This document shows, piece after piece, positions 10,393 to 28,516 of a DNA stretch of 64,000 nt (position 1 is the stretch's first letter; every line of letters starts with the position of its first letter). Position numbers and translations under genes: made by a program. The stretch is from Haliclona indistincta (taxonomy: Eukaryota; Porifera; Demospongiae; Haplosclerida; Chalinidae), in assembly GCA_964017065.1 (NCBI GenBank), contig OZ024791.1, positions 6,934,547-6,998,546 of the forward strand, given 5' to 3'. The notes beneath the pieces were generated by a model that worked only from the letters and a program-made list of their open reading frames with translations, was not told the DNA's origin and did not search any database.

Positions 10393-11754
10393 ATGGCTCA
10401 AGTTTCGTCTCGCGATCGGTGTCGTGTTGGCGAAGACTCTCTCTTCAGTCGTTGGCTGGATGGTACCACTATCCATGGAGTCTACCACGTGTTTAAGACG
10501 CCGTCTTTTGTGCGGAAGAGTTTGTGGGGCATCGTGTTCGCCGTGGCGACATTATCGCTTTTATCCACGATCATAATCAGATTCCTCTTCTTTCTATCCT
10601 TCTCTATAGCAACAACAGTATTTCTGGAAACAGACCTCAGAGAAATAGTTTTTCCTTCAGTTACCATATGTAATCTAAACCCTGTTCGCTACTCTTATGC
10701 TGAACAGAACAACTTGACACAACTCGTGGACTTCTTTTACAATTCTATCGGAGCAAACAGCACTCAGTGCTCTAGTATACTCGAAGACATAGGCAGTGCA
10801 AGCAACAAGCCTATAAGAGATATATTGTTTGAAGGACGCTCCTTGCTCGATGATTTTGTGGTCGATTGCACCTTTCTTGGCTCTGATCAATCTTTGTTTT
10901 CATGCAAACAAAATCTTTCACTTACTCTCACAAGAATAGGATATTGTTATTCCTTTAATTCTGATATGACTGCTGAAGCTGTGACAGTTTCAAACAGTGG
11001 TGCACGATACGGACTCCAACTCATCTTGGATATCCAACAAGAGGAATACTTGCCTGTTTTGTCGGCCGCTGGAGTACGCATCGCAATTCAACCACGCGGA
11101 GTACCGCCAGAACCTGATGAAAGAGGAGTGCTTGTTCCTCCGGGAGAGCAGGCCCTGATTCAACTTCGTGCTCAAGAGATAGAAGACAATAGCTTTGTGA
11201 GAACTTGTGAGCCTGCTGATACTCCATTGAGCTTTTTCAGTGGTTATAATTACTCGTTAGCGACCTGTAGATTGCAGGCAACATACCAGAAGATAGCTGA
11301 TGATTGTCAATGCCTTGGTGCAGTGGACAACAAACAAGCTATCACAACTCTTTTAGATGATTGTCGTGTATTCCAAGCATGCTGCCTACATAATGCTTCT
11401 TTCAATACTGATGAAAGCCAATGCACTGAGTCATGTGATTATACTGAGTTCATAACTCGCACAAGCTATGTGCAATTTCCTTCAAACACTGTGACAACAA
11501 TTGGGGCAAGCAGGCTGAATGTGTCTGCTGACCGAATAAAGAACAATGTGGCTGCGGTCAACATTTTCTTTGGAGATCCACATACGCGGAAGATTGTTAC
11601 TGAGAATGCTTTTAGCTTTTCTGCACTACTGTCTAACATTGGTGGTCAGCTTGGACTGTTCTTGGGTGCAAGCATCATATCCATGATAGAACTTGGCTGG
11701 TTCACTTTTGATGAGCTATTGGCTGTTATCAAAAAATGTTGTTTTAAGAAATAA
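10393..11754 (+). CDS. DEG/ENaC-family sodium channel subunit (copy 1)
   Basis: An intronless gene of 453 residues. The cytosolic N-terminus holds TTIHGVYHVF with the His-Gly gating motif (residues 28-29). TM1 is about 43-70, followed by FPSVTICNLNPVR, the conserved post-TM1 FPAVTICN motif. A cysteine-rich ectodomain runs to about 400 and contains the channel-family signature near QFPS. TM2 follows with LGLFLGASIISMIELGWF, where Gly-Ala-Ser is the G-x-S selectivity filter. These channels work as trimers that pass Na+ and are usually amiloride-sensitive; the gating stimulus (peptide, acid, mechanical) cannot be read from sequence. It is closely related to the two genes downstream. The start ATG at 10393 gives a short N-terminus in line with copy 2. 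Confidence 0.93.
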   Translation: MAQVSSRDRCRVGEDSLFSRWLDGTTIHGVYHVFKTPSFVRKSLWGIVFAVATLSLLSTIIIRFLFFLSFSIATTVFLETDLREIVFPSVTICNLNPVRYSYAEQNNLTQLVDFFYNSIGANSTQCSSILEDIGSASNKPIRDILFEGRSLLDDFVVDCTFLGSDQSLFSCKQNLSLTLTRIGYCYSFNSDMTAEAVTVSNSGARYGLQLILDIQQEEYLPVLSAAGVRIAIQPRGVPPEPDERGVLVPPGEQALIQLRAQEIEDNSFVRTCEPADTPLSFFSGYNYSLATCRLQATYQKIADDCQCLGAVDNKQAITTLLDDCRVFQACCLHNASFNTDESQCTESCDYTEFITRTSYVQFPSNTVTTIGASRLNVSADRIKNNVAAVNIFFGDPHTRKIVTENAFSFSALLSNIGGQLGLFLGASIISMIELGWFTFDELLAVIKKCCFKK

Positions 11755-11903
11755 AAAAAATTGTCACTTTACTGTCCAAAAATTTGAATGGGTGTTAATT
11801 ATTGTCTACCGTAATCACAGCAAGGAGGCGTTGCCCAGTGATCTCCAGCATGAATACATGTTTGCTATAGGCAGTGATTTTTGGGTGCTTCCTAGTCGAG
11901 ATC

Positions 11904-13268
11904 ATGGACAACGACAAGCCGATCAGCAAATGCAAGATACGCGACGATTCTCACTTCGGTGAGTGGCTCGACGACACCACCATCCACGGAATCAAACACG
12001 TCTTCAAAGCGCCTTCATTCATACGAAAGCTGTTGTGGGCTATCACGTTTTGTATAGCGACAATTGGACTTCTTTACACCGTAATAGATAGATTCATGTT
12101 CTATTTTCAATTTACAACAGTTACTGAAGTATTCTTGGACACAGACGTGGGCGCAATTGTTTTCCCTTCAGTCACAATCTGCAACCTAAATCCAGTTCGT
12201 TTGTCCTATGCAAATGAAAACAACCTAACAGAAGTTCTCTCTCGTATTTACAGTTTAGACATTGATGATACAGAACTGCATGATAATCTTAAAAAACACT
12301 CTTTGAGGAACAAGACATTGCGAAGTATCTTGTATGAAGGTCGCATGATGTTGGATGACTTTGTGTTAGATTGCACCTTTGCAGGCTCTGGTGGATCTTT
12401 GTACGACTGTAAAGAGAATCTTTCCCTTACTTTAACAAATCTTGGCTATTGTTATTCATTCAATTCTGATCCAGCAGCTGAAGTGGTCACAGTGTCAAAC
12501 AGTGGTGCACGTTATGGGCTTGGTATGATCTTAGATATTTATCAAGCGGACTATTTGCCGGTTTCAATGACAGGTGCTGGTGTGAGAGTTATGATCCAAC
12601 CACGAGGCGTACCACCTGAACCGGATGAAAGAGGAGTGCTCATTCCTCCTGGAGAAGAGGGCTTGATTCAGCTACGCACACAGATTATTAAAGACTCAAG
12701 TACTAGAAGAAGATGCTCAAAAAGAGACACCGATTTGAGCTTTTTCCATGGTTATAATTACTCATTGTCTACTTGCAGGCTGCAGAAAGCTTTTGAGCTT
12801 GTTGCAGATTCGTGCAATTGCATTGATGTTGTTGACAACTTAACAGCAATTTCAAGTGATTTACCAAACTGCACTCTAGCTGATTTGTGCTGTGCCTATA
12901 AAAAATACTTCGAGATCGATGAAAGCGAATGCACTGAGTCGTGCAACTATGTTGATTACAGAGTCACAACCAGTTATTCGCAATTCCCTTCCAGGACATC
13001 TTTGTCATCGCTTGCCTATGAATTAGAATTGACTCCAGAGAGAATCAAAAATGACCTAGTTGCAGTTGACATATTCTTTGGTGACCCTCACTCGCGGACT
13101 ATTTCAACAAAAGATGCTTTTACTGCCATATCACTATTGTCAAATATTGGAGGACAGCTTGGTTTGTTTATGGGTATCAGCATAATTGCATTGGTAGAAA
13201 TTGGTATACTTACTGCTGATGAATTAATGGATGTTCTAGAAAGTTGTTTTAGAAGACAAGTTCACTAG
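11904..13268 (+). CDS. DEG/ENaC-family sodium channel subunit (copy 2)
   Basis: An intronless gene of 454 residues starting 149 bp after copy 1. The same layout is visible: WLDDTTIHGIKHVF (His-Gly motif), TM1, FPSVTICNLNPVRLSY, a cysteine-rich ectodomain, and TM2 with LGLFMGISIIALVEIG. The selectivity filter reads Gly-Ile-Ser rather than the Gly-Ala-Ser of its neighbours, which may alter pore properties. The frame is open upstream to a GTG at 11874, but the ATG at 11904 matches the N-terminus of copy 1. The two are most alike between TTIHG and the mid-ectodomain (GVPPEPDERGVL shared exactly), so they are recent tandem duplicates that have since diverged. Function is as for copy 1. Confidence 0.93.
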   Translation: MDNDKPISKCKIRDDSHFGEWLDDTTIHGIKHVFKAPSFIRKLLWAITFCIATIGLLYTVIDRFMFYFQFTTVTEVFLDTDVGAIVFPSVTICNLNPVRLSYANENNLTEVLSRIYSLDIDDTELHDNLKKHSLRNKTLRSILYEGRMMLDDFVLDCTFAGSGGSLYDCKENLSLTLTNLGYCYSFNSDPAAEVVTVSNSGARYGLGMILDIYQADYLPVSMTGAGVRVMIQPRGVPPEPDERGVLIPPGEEGLIQLRTQIIKDSSTRRRCSKRDTDLSFFHGYNYSLSTCRLQKAFELVADSCNCIDVVDNLTAISSDLPNCTLADLCCAYKKYFEIDESECTESCNYVDYRVTTSYSQFPSRTSLSSLAYELELTPERIKNDLVAVDIFFGDPHSRTISTKDAFTAISLLSNIGGQLGLFMGISIIALVEIGILTADELMDVLESCFRRQVH

Positions 13269-13588
13269 TATAATTATTTCTTGTAAAATTAATAATTATT
13301 ATTTATGGAACTGTTGGTAAACATCGATGTTTGATAACGTTATTAGCACGTTTTAGTTGTTTGCAGGCTTGTAGATTGAGCTATATTTAAAAGCTTCCTT
13401 TCCTGCTAAGAATATGTATAATGTTTGGTGTTGGCATGCTGCCTAATAATTATTATCGTCTATGGTCATGCAATCATTGTTCATATCTATCCACGCCCTT
13501 TACGTCATTGATTAGCAAGTAGCTCGAACTCGCTGTACTTCCACCACGACATCCACAGCTGGCTAAAGTTTCAGCTAGTGCTGTCGAC
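13269..13588. other. Intergenic, no gene seen
   Basis: An AT-rich 320-bp spacer between channel copies 2 and 3. I see no further coding sequence. Confidence 0.5.
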
Positions 13589-15127
13589 ATGGAGAAATTT
13601 GAAGAAGGTCAACCAGAAGTGAAGGAAGAGGTCAACAAGAGCTGCATAAGTCGAGCAAACAAGCAGTATAATCGAGCTAACAAGAAGTATCTCCAGTGGG
13701 TAAAAAGGCAAAAACGATTCAATGATTGGCTAGATGACACCACAATCCATGGAACTGTACGTGTCTTCAAGGCCAAGTCCTTCATAAGACGGTTTTTATG
13801 GTCGATCATCTTTTTGGGTGCTTTCGCGGGCTGCCTGTACAACGTCGTTGATAGAATCAATTTCTTTTTTTCATTCCCTTCTGCTACCACAATTTCACTT
13901 ATAACTCGGAGCAATGGGATTCCCTTTCCTGCTGTTACTATCTGCAATGTGAACTTTCTCAGCAGGTCTACAGCTGAAATGTTCAACTTAACAAACTTGA
14001 TAGACAGTCTGGGTTCACTGAATGTAGGTCGATGTTATGCCAGCGCAGAATTCTCACCTGCTCAAAATATACCACTCCGAGAGATTATACAGAATGGCAG
14101 TCAACCGATGGACGAATTCATTAAGGCCTGTTTCTTTACTGGTACAAAAATTGAGGATTGTAGACAGTTTATGACACCCAGGATTACCGATCTTGGTTAC
14201 TGTTACACATTCAATGGTCAAATTGGTGCCCCTGAAAGATTAATTCGTAACACTGGTTCGCGATATGGTCTCGATCTTGTGTTGAACGTTAGTCAAGGAG
14301 ATTACTTGCCCATCTTGAATAGTGCTGGTGTGAGAATAGCCATACACCCTCGAGATGTGCCTCCAGAGGCTGATGAACAAGGCATTGCTGTTCCTCCTCA
14401 ACGGAGTGCATTTATTGGTCTGAGAACAAGCAACGTCGTTGATGGTAGCGCACAGAAAAACTGTAGAGAACGAAATGATGTTCAACTTCCTTTCTTCCCA
14501 CCTGAGTATGGCTACTCTCTACCAGCTTGTCGACAAAATGCATTATATGAACTAGTGGCTAGGAATTGCTGCTGCCTTGCTGCAATCAATGATACTAACA
14601 TCGAAACGGAACAATTCGTGGAGCAGTGCAACATTACAGGCCCTAGTCTACCAAATTGTACAGTTATGGATTCATGTTGTATTCTTCAGCAAAATTTAGA
14701 ACTAAGCCTCAACGACACCTGTCCATCTGCATGCAATTATACTACCTACGAGGCTTCTACTAGCTATGCTGCCTATCCGTCAATGAATGGTGCTGCGGCT
14801 TCATTTATAGAGTCCCTTGACGATGTCAACGACAACATTTTGTCTGCTACAATATTTTTTGAAGAGCCTTACATCGAAACTGTCAAAACACAAGACTCAT
14901 ACTCACCTACTGCTCTGCTGTCTGATATTGGAGGTCAGCTTGGCCTATTCCTGGGAGCCAGCGTGATCTCCATGATAGAGTTTGGTTGGTTTTTAGTGGA
15001 CGAGATGTTTGACTTCTTCAAAAAATGCTATAAAAGCAAGAAAAAGGCATTGTCTCACAAGCCACCTCCTAGTAATACTGTATCTGCTATGAACAATAAC
15101 TCTGATCACATTAGTTTTACTGAGTAA
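13589..15127 (+). CDS. DEG/ENaC-family sodium channel subunit (copy 3)
   Basis: An intronless gene of 512 residues, longer than copies 1 and 2 at both ends. A charged N-terminus of about 50 residues with Lys/Arg/Tyr-rich repeats (NKQYNRANKKYLQW) precedes WLDDTTIHGTVRVF. Then come TM1, FPAVTICNVNFLSRS, and the ectodomain with GVRIAIHPRDVPPEADEQG. TM2 reads LGLFLGASVISMIEFGWF with a Gly-Ala-Ser filter. The cytosolic C-terminus has a KKCYKSKKK cluster and a Pro/Ser/Asn tail. In length and layout it is closer to copy 4 on the opposite strand (25060-26598, also 512 residues). It probably forms trimers, perhaps with products of the neighbouring copies. Confidence 0.93.
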   Translation: MEKFEEGQPEVKEEVNKSCISRANKQYNRANKKYLQWVKRQKRFNDWLDDTTIHGTVRVFKAKSFIRRFLWSIIFLGAFAGCLYNVVDRINFFFSFPSATTISLITRSNGIPFPAVTICNVNFLSRSTAEMFNLTNLIDSLGSLNVGRCYASAEFSPAQNIPLREIIQNGSQPMDEFIKACFFTGTKIEDCRQFMTPRITDLGYCYTFNGQIGAPERLIRNTGSRYGLDLVLNVSQGDYLPILNSAGVRIAIHPRDVPPEADEQGIAVPPQRSAFIGLRTSNVVDGSAQKNCRERNDVQLPFFPPEYGYSLPACRQNALYELVARNCCCLAAINDTNIETEQFVEQCNITGPSLPNCTVMDSCCILQQNLELSLNDTCPSACNYTTYEASTSYAAYPSMNGAAASFIESLDDVNDNILSATIFFEEPYIETVKTQDSYSPTALLSDIGGQLGLFLGASVISMIEFGWFLVDEMFDFFKKCYKSKKKALSHKPPPSNTVSAMNNNSDHISFTE

Positions 15128-15639
15128 GATTTGTTTATGCATTAGTTAATTTGTTACCTGTTCTGTAGTGGTAAAGCATATCCTTCCTGCAATCATCAAG
15201 TGGTGCCAACGTATTGAACTCACTTACAGGATGTGCTTGTGAATGACATTTATTGCAGCATGCAAATGTAGTGCAATGACAATGCTGCATCATTGTCATT
15301 ATGCAAGCTGTGTGCATGGTGCATTATGCATATGATCGGTCATACTGTACATGGTACAGTGAATCACGCATGCGTACTATAGTTTCGCCCACGAGTTATT
15401 CGATTCAAAAATAGTTGTTCCTGACTGGTTTGAACCGGTCGAGGGAGGGAAGAAATAAGTGGTCTGAGTGGGTGAAATCAGCAACAAGAATCCAGGTTTG
15501 CTATATTAATCCTAGCTTAGTCACTGCTGCCAGTTGTATGTTTGAGTCTAGTTGGACTATATTTTAACTCCGAGACTGTTTAGCAACGTCAGGGTTGCAC
15601 TTACCGACTATTTTTTAGGTGCACAGTACACATTGTTCG
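15128..15639. other. Intergenic with Ran promoter and 5' UTR
   Basis: No coding sequence seen. The Ran promoter and leader should lie in its 3' half. No clear TATA box is seen. Confidence 0.45.
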
Positions 15640-16506
<867 letters not shown>

Positions 16507-17036
16507 ACATGCTGTGTCATATTGTTTGTCTTTTCATGTGTTACAACATAGTATAATGTTGTCTGTCTGTTGTCATTCCGGCATGAGAACATCTCGTTTG
16601 CATTGATATGCTGATAATTATGCAAATTTTAACTTATGCTAGTCTTGAAATAAAAACTGCCGTGTCACGTCGATTTTTGTCCACGTATTTTCACCCGCGT
16701 GTTACACGTCATGATAATCTCACGTGCGCCCAGGCCCCCAAGTGCTCAGCCACGCACGATCAGAGTGTATTTTACATTATATACTTCCTGTGTTTTGGAT
16801 CAGTAGCTATTCCACGCGTGCTTTGCTGGGTGGGTAGTAGACAAGCAGCTGGGGTCAATCACACTGTCTCTTCTATCGGGTACGCTAAGGCCTCTTATGA
16901 ACTGTGAGTTTTATTGGCGCCATTTGTAATGCCTCGTGGCTGTATAGTATTTCTCACTCCTCTCTCTTCTACAGCCTCGAAGCATCGATTATAGCACTGT
17001 TTGTTGCAGGATTTGTGTGGACAGTAGCTATCAGCT
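16507..17036. other. Ran 3' UTR and SERCA promoter/leader
   Basis: Contains the Ran polyadenylation signal at 16649. Further right are pyrimidine tracts followed by AG (for example near 16974 and 17009) that could mark a 5' non-coding intron of the SERCA gene. No coding sequence seen. Confidence 0.45.
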
Positions 17037-24731
<7,695 letters not shown>

Positions 24732-25059
24732 GATATTATTGTTTTCAAGTTAAACTGATTCACTTTAGTTTCTCCTCTCAAGCTAACACATACACTTACT
24801 CTTTTACTCATTTTTTCAATCACTCGCCGCTGTATTGGTAGACAAAAGGTTTTAGCTAATTTGTTACTTACAAACTTTAGTTTTAAGTTAAACAAGTCAC
24901 TAGTCTTTATTATTTATGGCACAATCTGTTAGTGCCTGCTTAGCCCACGATAACATTATTTTAAGAATAAAATTAATTTTCATAAACACACTAATTTTAT
25001 GTGAATGTTGAAGGTAAAAATCTTTTGTTAAATGCACTAAATTCATAAATATTGTAATC
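24732..25059. other. Convergent 3' ends of SERCA and channel copy 4
   Basis: AT-rich. AATAAA at 24966-24971 serves the plus strand and TTTATT at 24906-24911 (AATAAA on the minus strand) may serve the channel gene, so the two transcripts probably overlap at their 3' ends. Confidence 0.5.
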
Positions 25060-26598
25060 TCAAATATTTGTCGTAGTCATTTCCTTATCACCTGCAGTAG
25101 TATCATCGGGTGCTTCAACCTGCTCCTCGCCTGTTACACTATCCTCATCGTCTTCCTCTTTCCTCCCTGTTGACAGCTTCTTGGAGCATCCTCTACAGCT
25201 GTCTATTGTCTCATCAAAGCAGTACATGCACAGCTCTATCACTGATACAATGCTTGCACCTAGAAATAGTCCCAGCTGACCTCCAATGTCAGAAAGAAGA
25301 GCGGTAGGAGTGTATGAATTTTCAGTGGAGATCGTCTGAGTGTTCAAATCCTCAAAGTAGACGGACACAGAGACGAGGTTTTCCGTAGTGTTCAAGATTG
25401 TGTGATTAAAGATAGTGGATATTAGAGTGGCGGAGTTTAGTGACGGGAAGGTTGAGTATGTAGTGGAGGCGTCATAGCGTGTGTAAGAGCAGGCAACGGG
25501 ACAAGTGGAGCTTGGATCACCGATTATATGCTGGTCGGCAGCACAGCAAATGTCTGCAATAGCACAGTTAGGAAGTTCAGTATCCTGTAGGGAACTGCTG
25601 TTGTACAGTGCGTCTAAACAACCACATCCTTCAGCAACATCAGCATACGAGTTACTCAATTCACAGGCTGAGACTGAATAGTTGTAGTTCTTGAAATAAG
25701 GTAGGTCTTTCTCTCCGCATTGGCTTTGAATGCTGTTGTCTTCTATTGTGATTTTTCTGAGGGAAATAAAACCACTGCGACCAGCAGGAACAGCAATTCC
25801 TTTAGAATAAGGTTGTGGAGGAACTCCTCTGGGGTGGATAGCTACCTTTACTCCGGCCTCTCCAAACGAAGGCAAGTACTCAGACTGGTTTATATTGAGG
25901 AGTAGATGCAGTCCATAACGAGCCCCTGCTCCTGGTACTGATAGCTCTGAGACATTTGTGAGTCCATTGAATGTGTAGCAATACCCGAGATCAGTTAGTG
26001 TCACTGCCAAGCTCTCTTTACAATTTAAAAGTGACAGCTCATTGCCAAAGAAAGAACAGTAAAGCACAAAGTCGTCTTTTAGAGTCCGTCCTTCATAGTA
26101 TACGTCTCTTAGAGGTTTGTTGAATGTTACTTCATCTAGAAGACTGTTACATATAGTGCTGTTGTAGACAAAAGGATTCTGAATGTAGCTCAAGAGTAGT
26201 GTCAGGTTGTGTTCAACAGCATAAGACAACCTAACAGAGTTCAGGTTACATATAGTGACTGCAGGAAATGATACATTATGTTGACTGGAATCAACAGCTA
26301 TGGTAGTGGCAGTGGGCCTCTTGGCAAATGTGACAACTCTGTCTAACACTGAGAACGTACAGCCACCAAGAGTAAGCACGAATACAGTCACCCAGAATAG
26401 CCTCGAAAGAGTGCTCTTAGCTTTGACAACATGGCCTAGGCCGTGTATAGTCGTGTTCTGTAGTCGGTGTCGGAGTCTCTTGTATTGACGGAGGCATCGA
26501 GTAGCTCGCTGGACGAACCTACCAAAGCGACGTCTCTTTCTCTGCGTCGTTGAAACGAGCCCTACAGCGTCCTCTTTGGGCGGCAGGCTACCGTACAT
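25060..26598 (-). CDS. DEG/ENaC-family sodium channel subunit (copy 4)
   Basis: An intronless gene. The frame is open up to 26796, but its upstream part overlaps the last exon and stop codon of UPB1. The ATG at 26598 (MYGSLPPKEDAVG) gives 512 residues, exactly the length of copy 3, so I use it. A basic N-terminus (TTQRKRRRFGRF) leads to NTTIHGLGHVV, TM1, FPAVTICNLNSVRLSY, and a cysteine-rich ectodomain with GVKVAIHPRGVPPQP. TM2 reads LGLFLGASIVSVIELC with a Gly-Ala-Ser filter. The C-terminal tail is acidic (EEDDEDSVTGEEQVE). It lies 10 kb from copies 1-3 on the other strand, with Ran and SERCA in between, so the cluster was broken by inversion or insertion. Confidence 0.92.
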   Translation of the reverse strand: MYGSLPPKEDAVGLVSTTQRKRRRFGRFVQRATRCLRQYKRLRHRLQNTTIHGLGHVVKAKSTLSRLFWVTVFVLTLGGCTFSVLDRVVTFAKRPTATTIAVDSSQHNVSFPAVTICNLNSVRLSYAVEHNLTLLLSYIQNPFVYNSTICNSLLDEVTFNKPLRDVYYEGRTLKDDFVLYCSFFGNELSLLNCKESLAVTLTDLGYCYTFNGLTNVSELSVPGAGARYGLHLLLNINQSEYLPSFGEAGVKVAIHPRGVPPQPYSKGIAVPAGRSGFISLRKITIEDNSIQSQCGEKDLPYFKNYNYSVSACELSNSYADVAEGCGCLDALYNSSSLQDTELPNCAIADICCAADQHIIGDPSSTCPVACSYTRYDASTTYSTFPSLNSATLISTIFNHTILNTTENLVSVSVYFEDLNTQTISTENSYTPTALLSDIGGQLGLFLGASIVSVIELCMYCFDETIDSCRGCSKKLSTGRKEEDDEDSVTGEEQVEAPDDTTAGDKEMTTTNI

Positions 26599-26725
26599 GC
26601 TGCAGACTGTAGTGTACAGGCCTACAGAAGACCAGACGATGACACGATGATAAACTACTATCTTAGTTATTGTATGGCACACCCATCTAAATACAGTACA
26701 GCCTACATCTATGGATTCAACAAAT

Positions 26726-28400
26726 TCAATCTGTTGGTTCGTACACAGTCTGGTGCTTGAAGTCTGGTTTGATAGCAGCAGCAAGTTGCTCGGCATACAT
26801 GTCCAGACGGCTTGTCATCTGCAGCAACATACATAGCTAGCTCAACAATCACACATGTTCTTGTACCTGGAAGCACCATTTGTCTCTGATTTGCTGCTGT
26901 AGATTGAGATCTAGTTCAGTGACTAGCACACCGTCCCTTACTCTAGACAAACCCTGTGAAGAAATTAGAATGACAAGATACAACACATTTTCTTCATACT
27001 CGTCACTCACAGGAGTTCGGCTGCCATTTGGCGCTGCCACATAGCTTGATCCGTAGAAATGACCAAAATCCTTGTGAGCTAGAGATGATCGATGTTTAGA
27101 GACAGTCTACACAACGTAGTGTTGCTGCATACCTGGCTGGCCACCACCTGAGGTGAACTCATTGGGAAACTCTTCCTGTAGAGAAGCAGATAGCCATTAC
27201 CTCTCATGGAGCACATGGGCACTCACTGTTCCAACTCTGTTATTGCAAGCTACGAAATAAGTGTTTGCTATAGCAGCACAGCGTGCTTCGATAGGCCACA
27301 TTGGTTCACTGTAGAATAATGAGATGTACTCCATTGCATATTATAAGCCACACCCTCACCTGAGAGCTCCTACAGTAGCTGAAGGGTTAAACACTATCTC
27401 TGCTCCATTGACACCATATGCCATCCAGTTGAGAGGGTGATGGCGTCCATAGCAGATGTTGATGGCTATGCGACCAAACGCTGTCTGGAACACTTTGTGA
27501 CCTGTGTTGCCCTCCAGATAATATGTAGACTGCATGAAGAGAGAGCTCACACGAGCACATCATCACTGTGTGTACCTCATTGAAGTCCCCTACTCTAGGG
27601 ATATGGTTCTTCCTGCTCTTCCCAATCACCTTACCAGTGTTAGAGATCACAACAGCTGTGTTAGCAAGAATGCCGCCATGAGCATCATCACGTTCCAGGA
27701 TTGGAGATATGATCACCATGTTGTACTTCTTAGCCATCTACAAAAGAGGAGATTGAATGGAGACACATCAATTACATGTACCTCTTGACAAAGCTTAGTT
27801 GTTGGACCATCCTCGGCAGACTCAGCAAATTCTGTCCAAGGAAGCTTCTCACGAGTGCAAAAGAAGAATGGAGCATCTTGCATGTTGAAAACAAGATAGC
27901 AAGCAGATGCATTATACGCAGTACACACTCACTCCAGGCCTCTTGGTAGCAAATGATGTTGACACCACACAGTGATGCAGCATGGGTAATGGTGGAGATG
28001 CGCTCCCAGAGAGCTGCCCTCTATATAACAGTGATGCATTGTGCAGTACGTCACAGTACTCTATACCTGTTCAGCCACAGGTGCTGTAGTGGGTTTGACA
28101 ATTGCATTCTGAACAACTGCAATTCGGACGGGCTTTGGATTACGCGTCTGTTCCTTGGCTGCACTAAACCGGTAGCTCTTCAGCTCAAAGTTCTGCTCTT
28201 CGGCTAATCGCTTGGCCTCCTCGGGAACTGCAAGCTCTCTGCGTGGGTGTAAGTGTGGCTGCTAGCAAGCTCATTTATGCAACGTACTCTGCAGGCGAGC
28301 CATAAAGTATTCTCTTGAGTTCTGAAGACTCTCTCTCGCTCAGAGACCCGGATGCCTTGTCCAAAAGTTGCTCAACACTGTCTACTTCCCTTTCCGCCAT
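26726..28400 (-). CDS. UPB1: Beta-ureidopropionase
   Basis: Eleven exons: 28288-28400, 28067-28238, 27933-28020, 27782-27876, 27576-27737, 27360-27529, 27227-27308, 27133-27175, 27011-27078, 26867-26953, 26726-26818. They join in phase to 390 residues, close to vertebrate UPB1. This nitrilase-superfamily enzyme hydrolyses N-carbamoyl-beta-alanine (or -aminoisobutyrate) to the amino acid, CO2 and ammonia, the last step of pyrimidine breakdown in the cytosol. The catalytic triad is visible: Glu in IICYQEAW, Lys in [14 protein letters not shown], Cys in [34 protein letters not shown] and [10 protein letters not shown] are also typical of UPB1. The last exon encodes [16 protein letters not shown]. 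It is head-to-head with AACS. Confidence 0.96.
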
Positions 28401-28516
28401 GTTTTAAATCAGTGACTCTCCGTGCACACCCGCACATTTAAACACGGAGTCACCTTACGATAAAATCGCCAGTTTTCATATGAGGTGACCTGCAGTGCCC
28501 GTTGCAGCAACCAGCC
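28401..28516. promoter_or_regulatory. 116-bp bidirectional promoter, UPB1 / AACS
   Basis: Only 116 bp lie between the two divergent ATGs, so transcription starts and both leaders are squeezed into this interval. No TATA box is evident. Confidence 0.6.

Noticed and set aside
26599..26796. N-terminal extension of channel copy 4 (frame open from 26796)
   Set aside because: It overlaps the coding end and stop of UPB1 in another frame; the ATG at 26598 gives the length of copy 3 and a normal cytosolic N-terminus.
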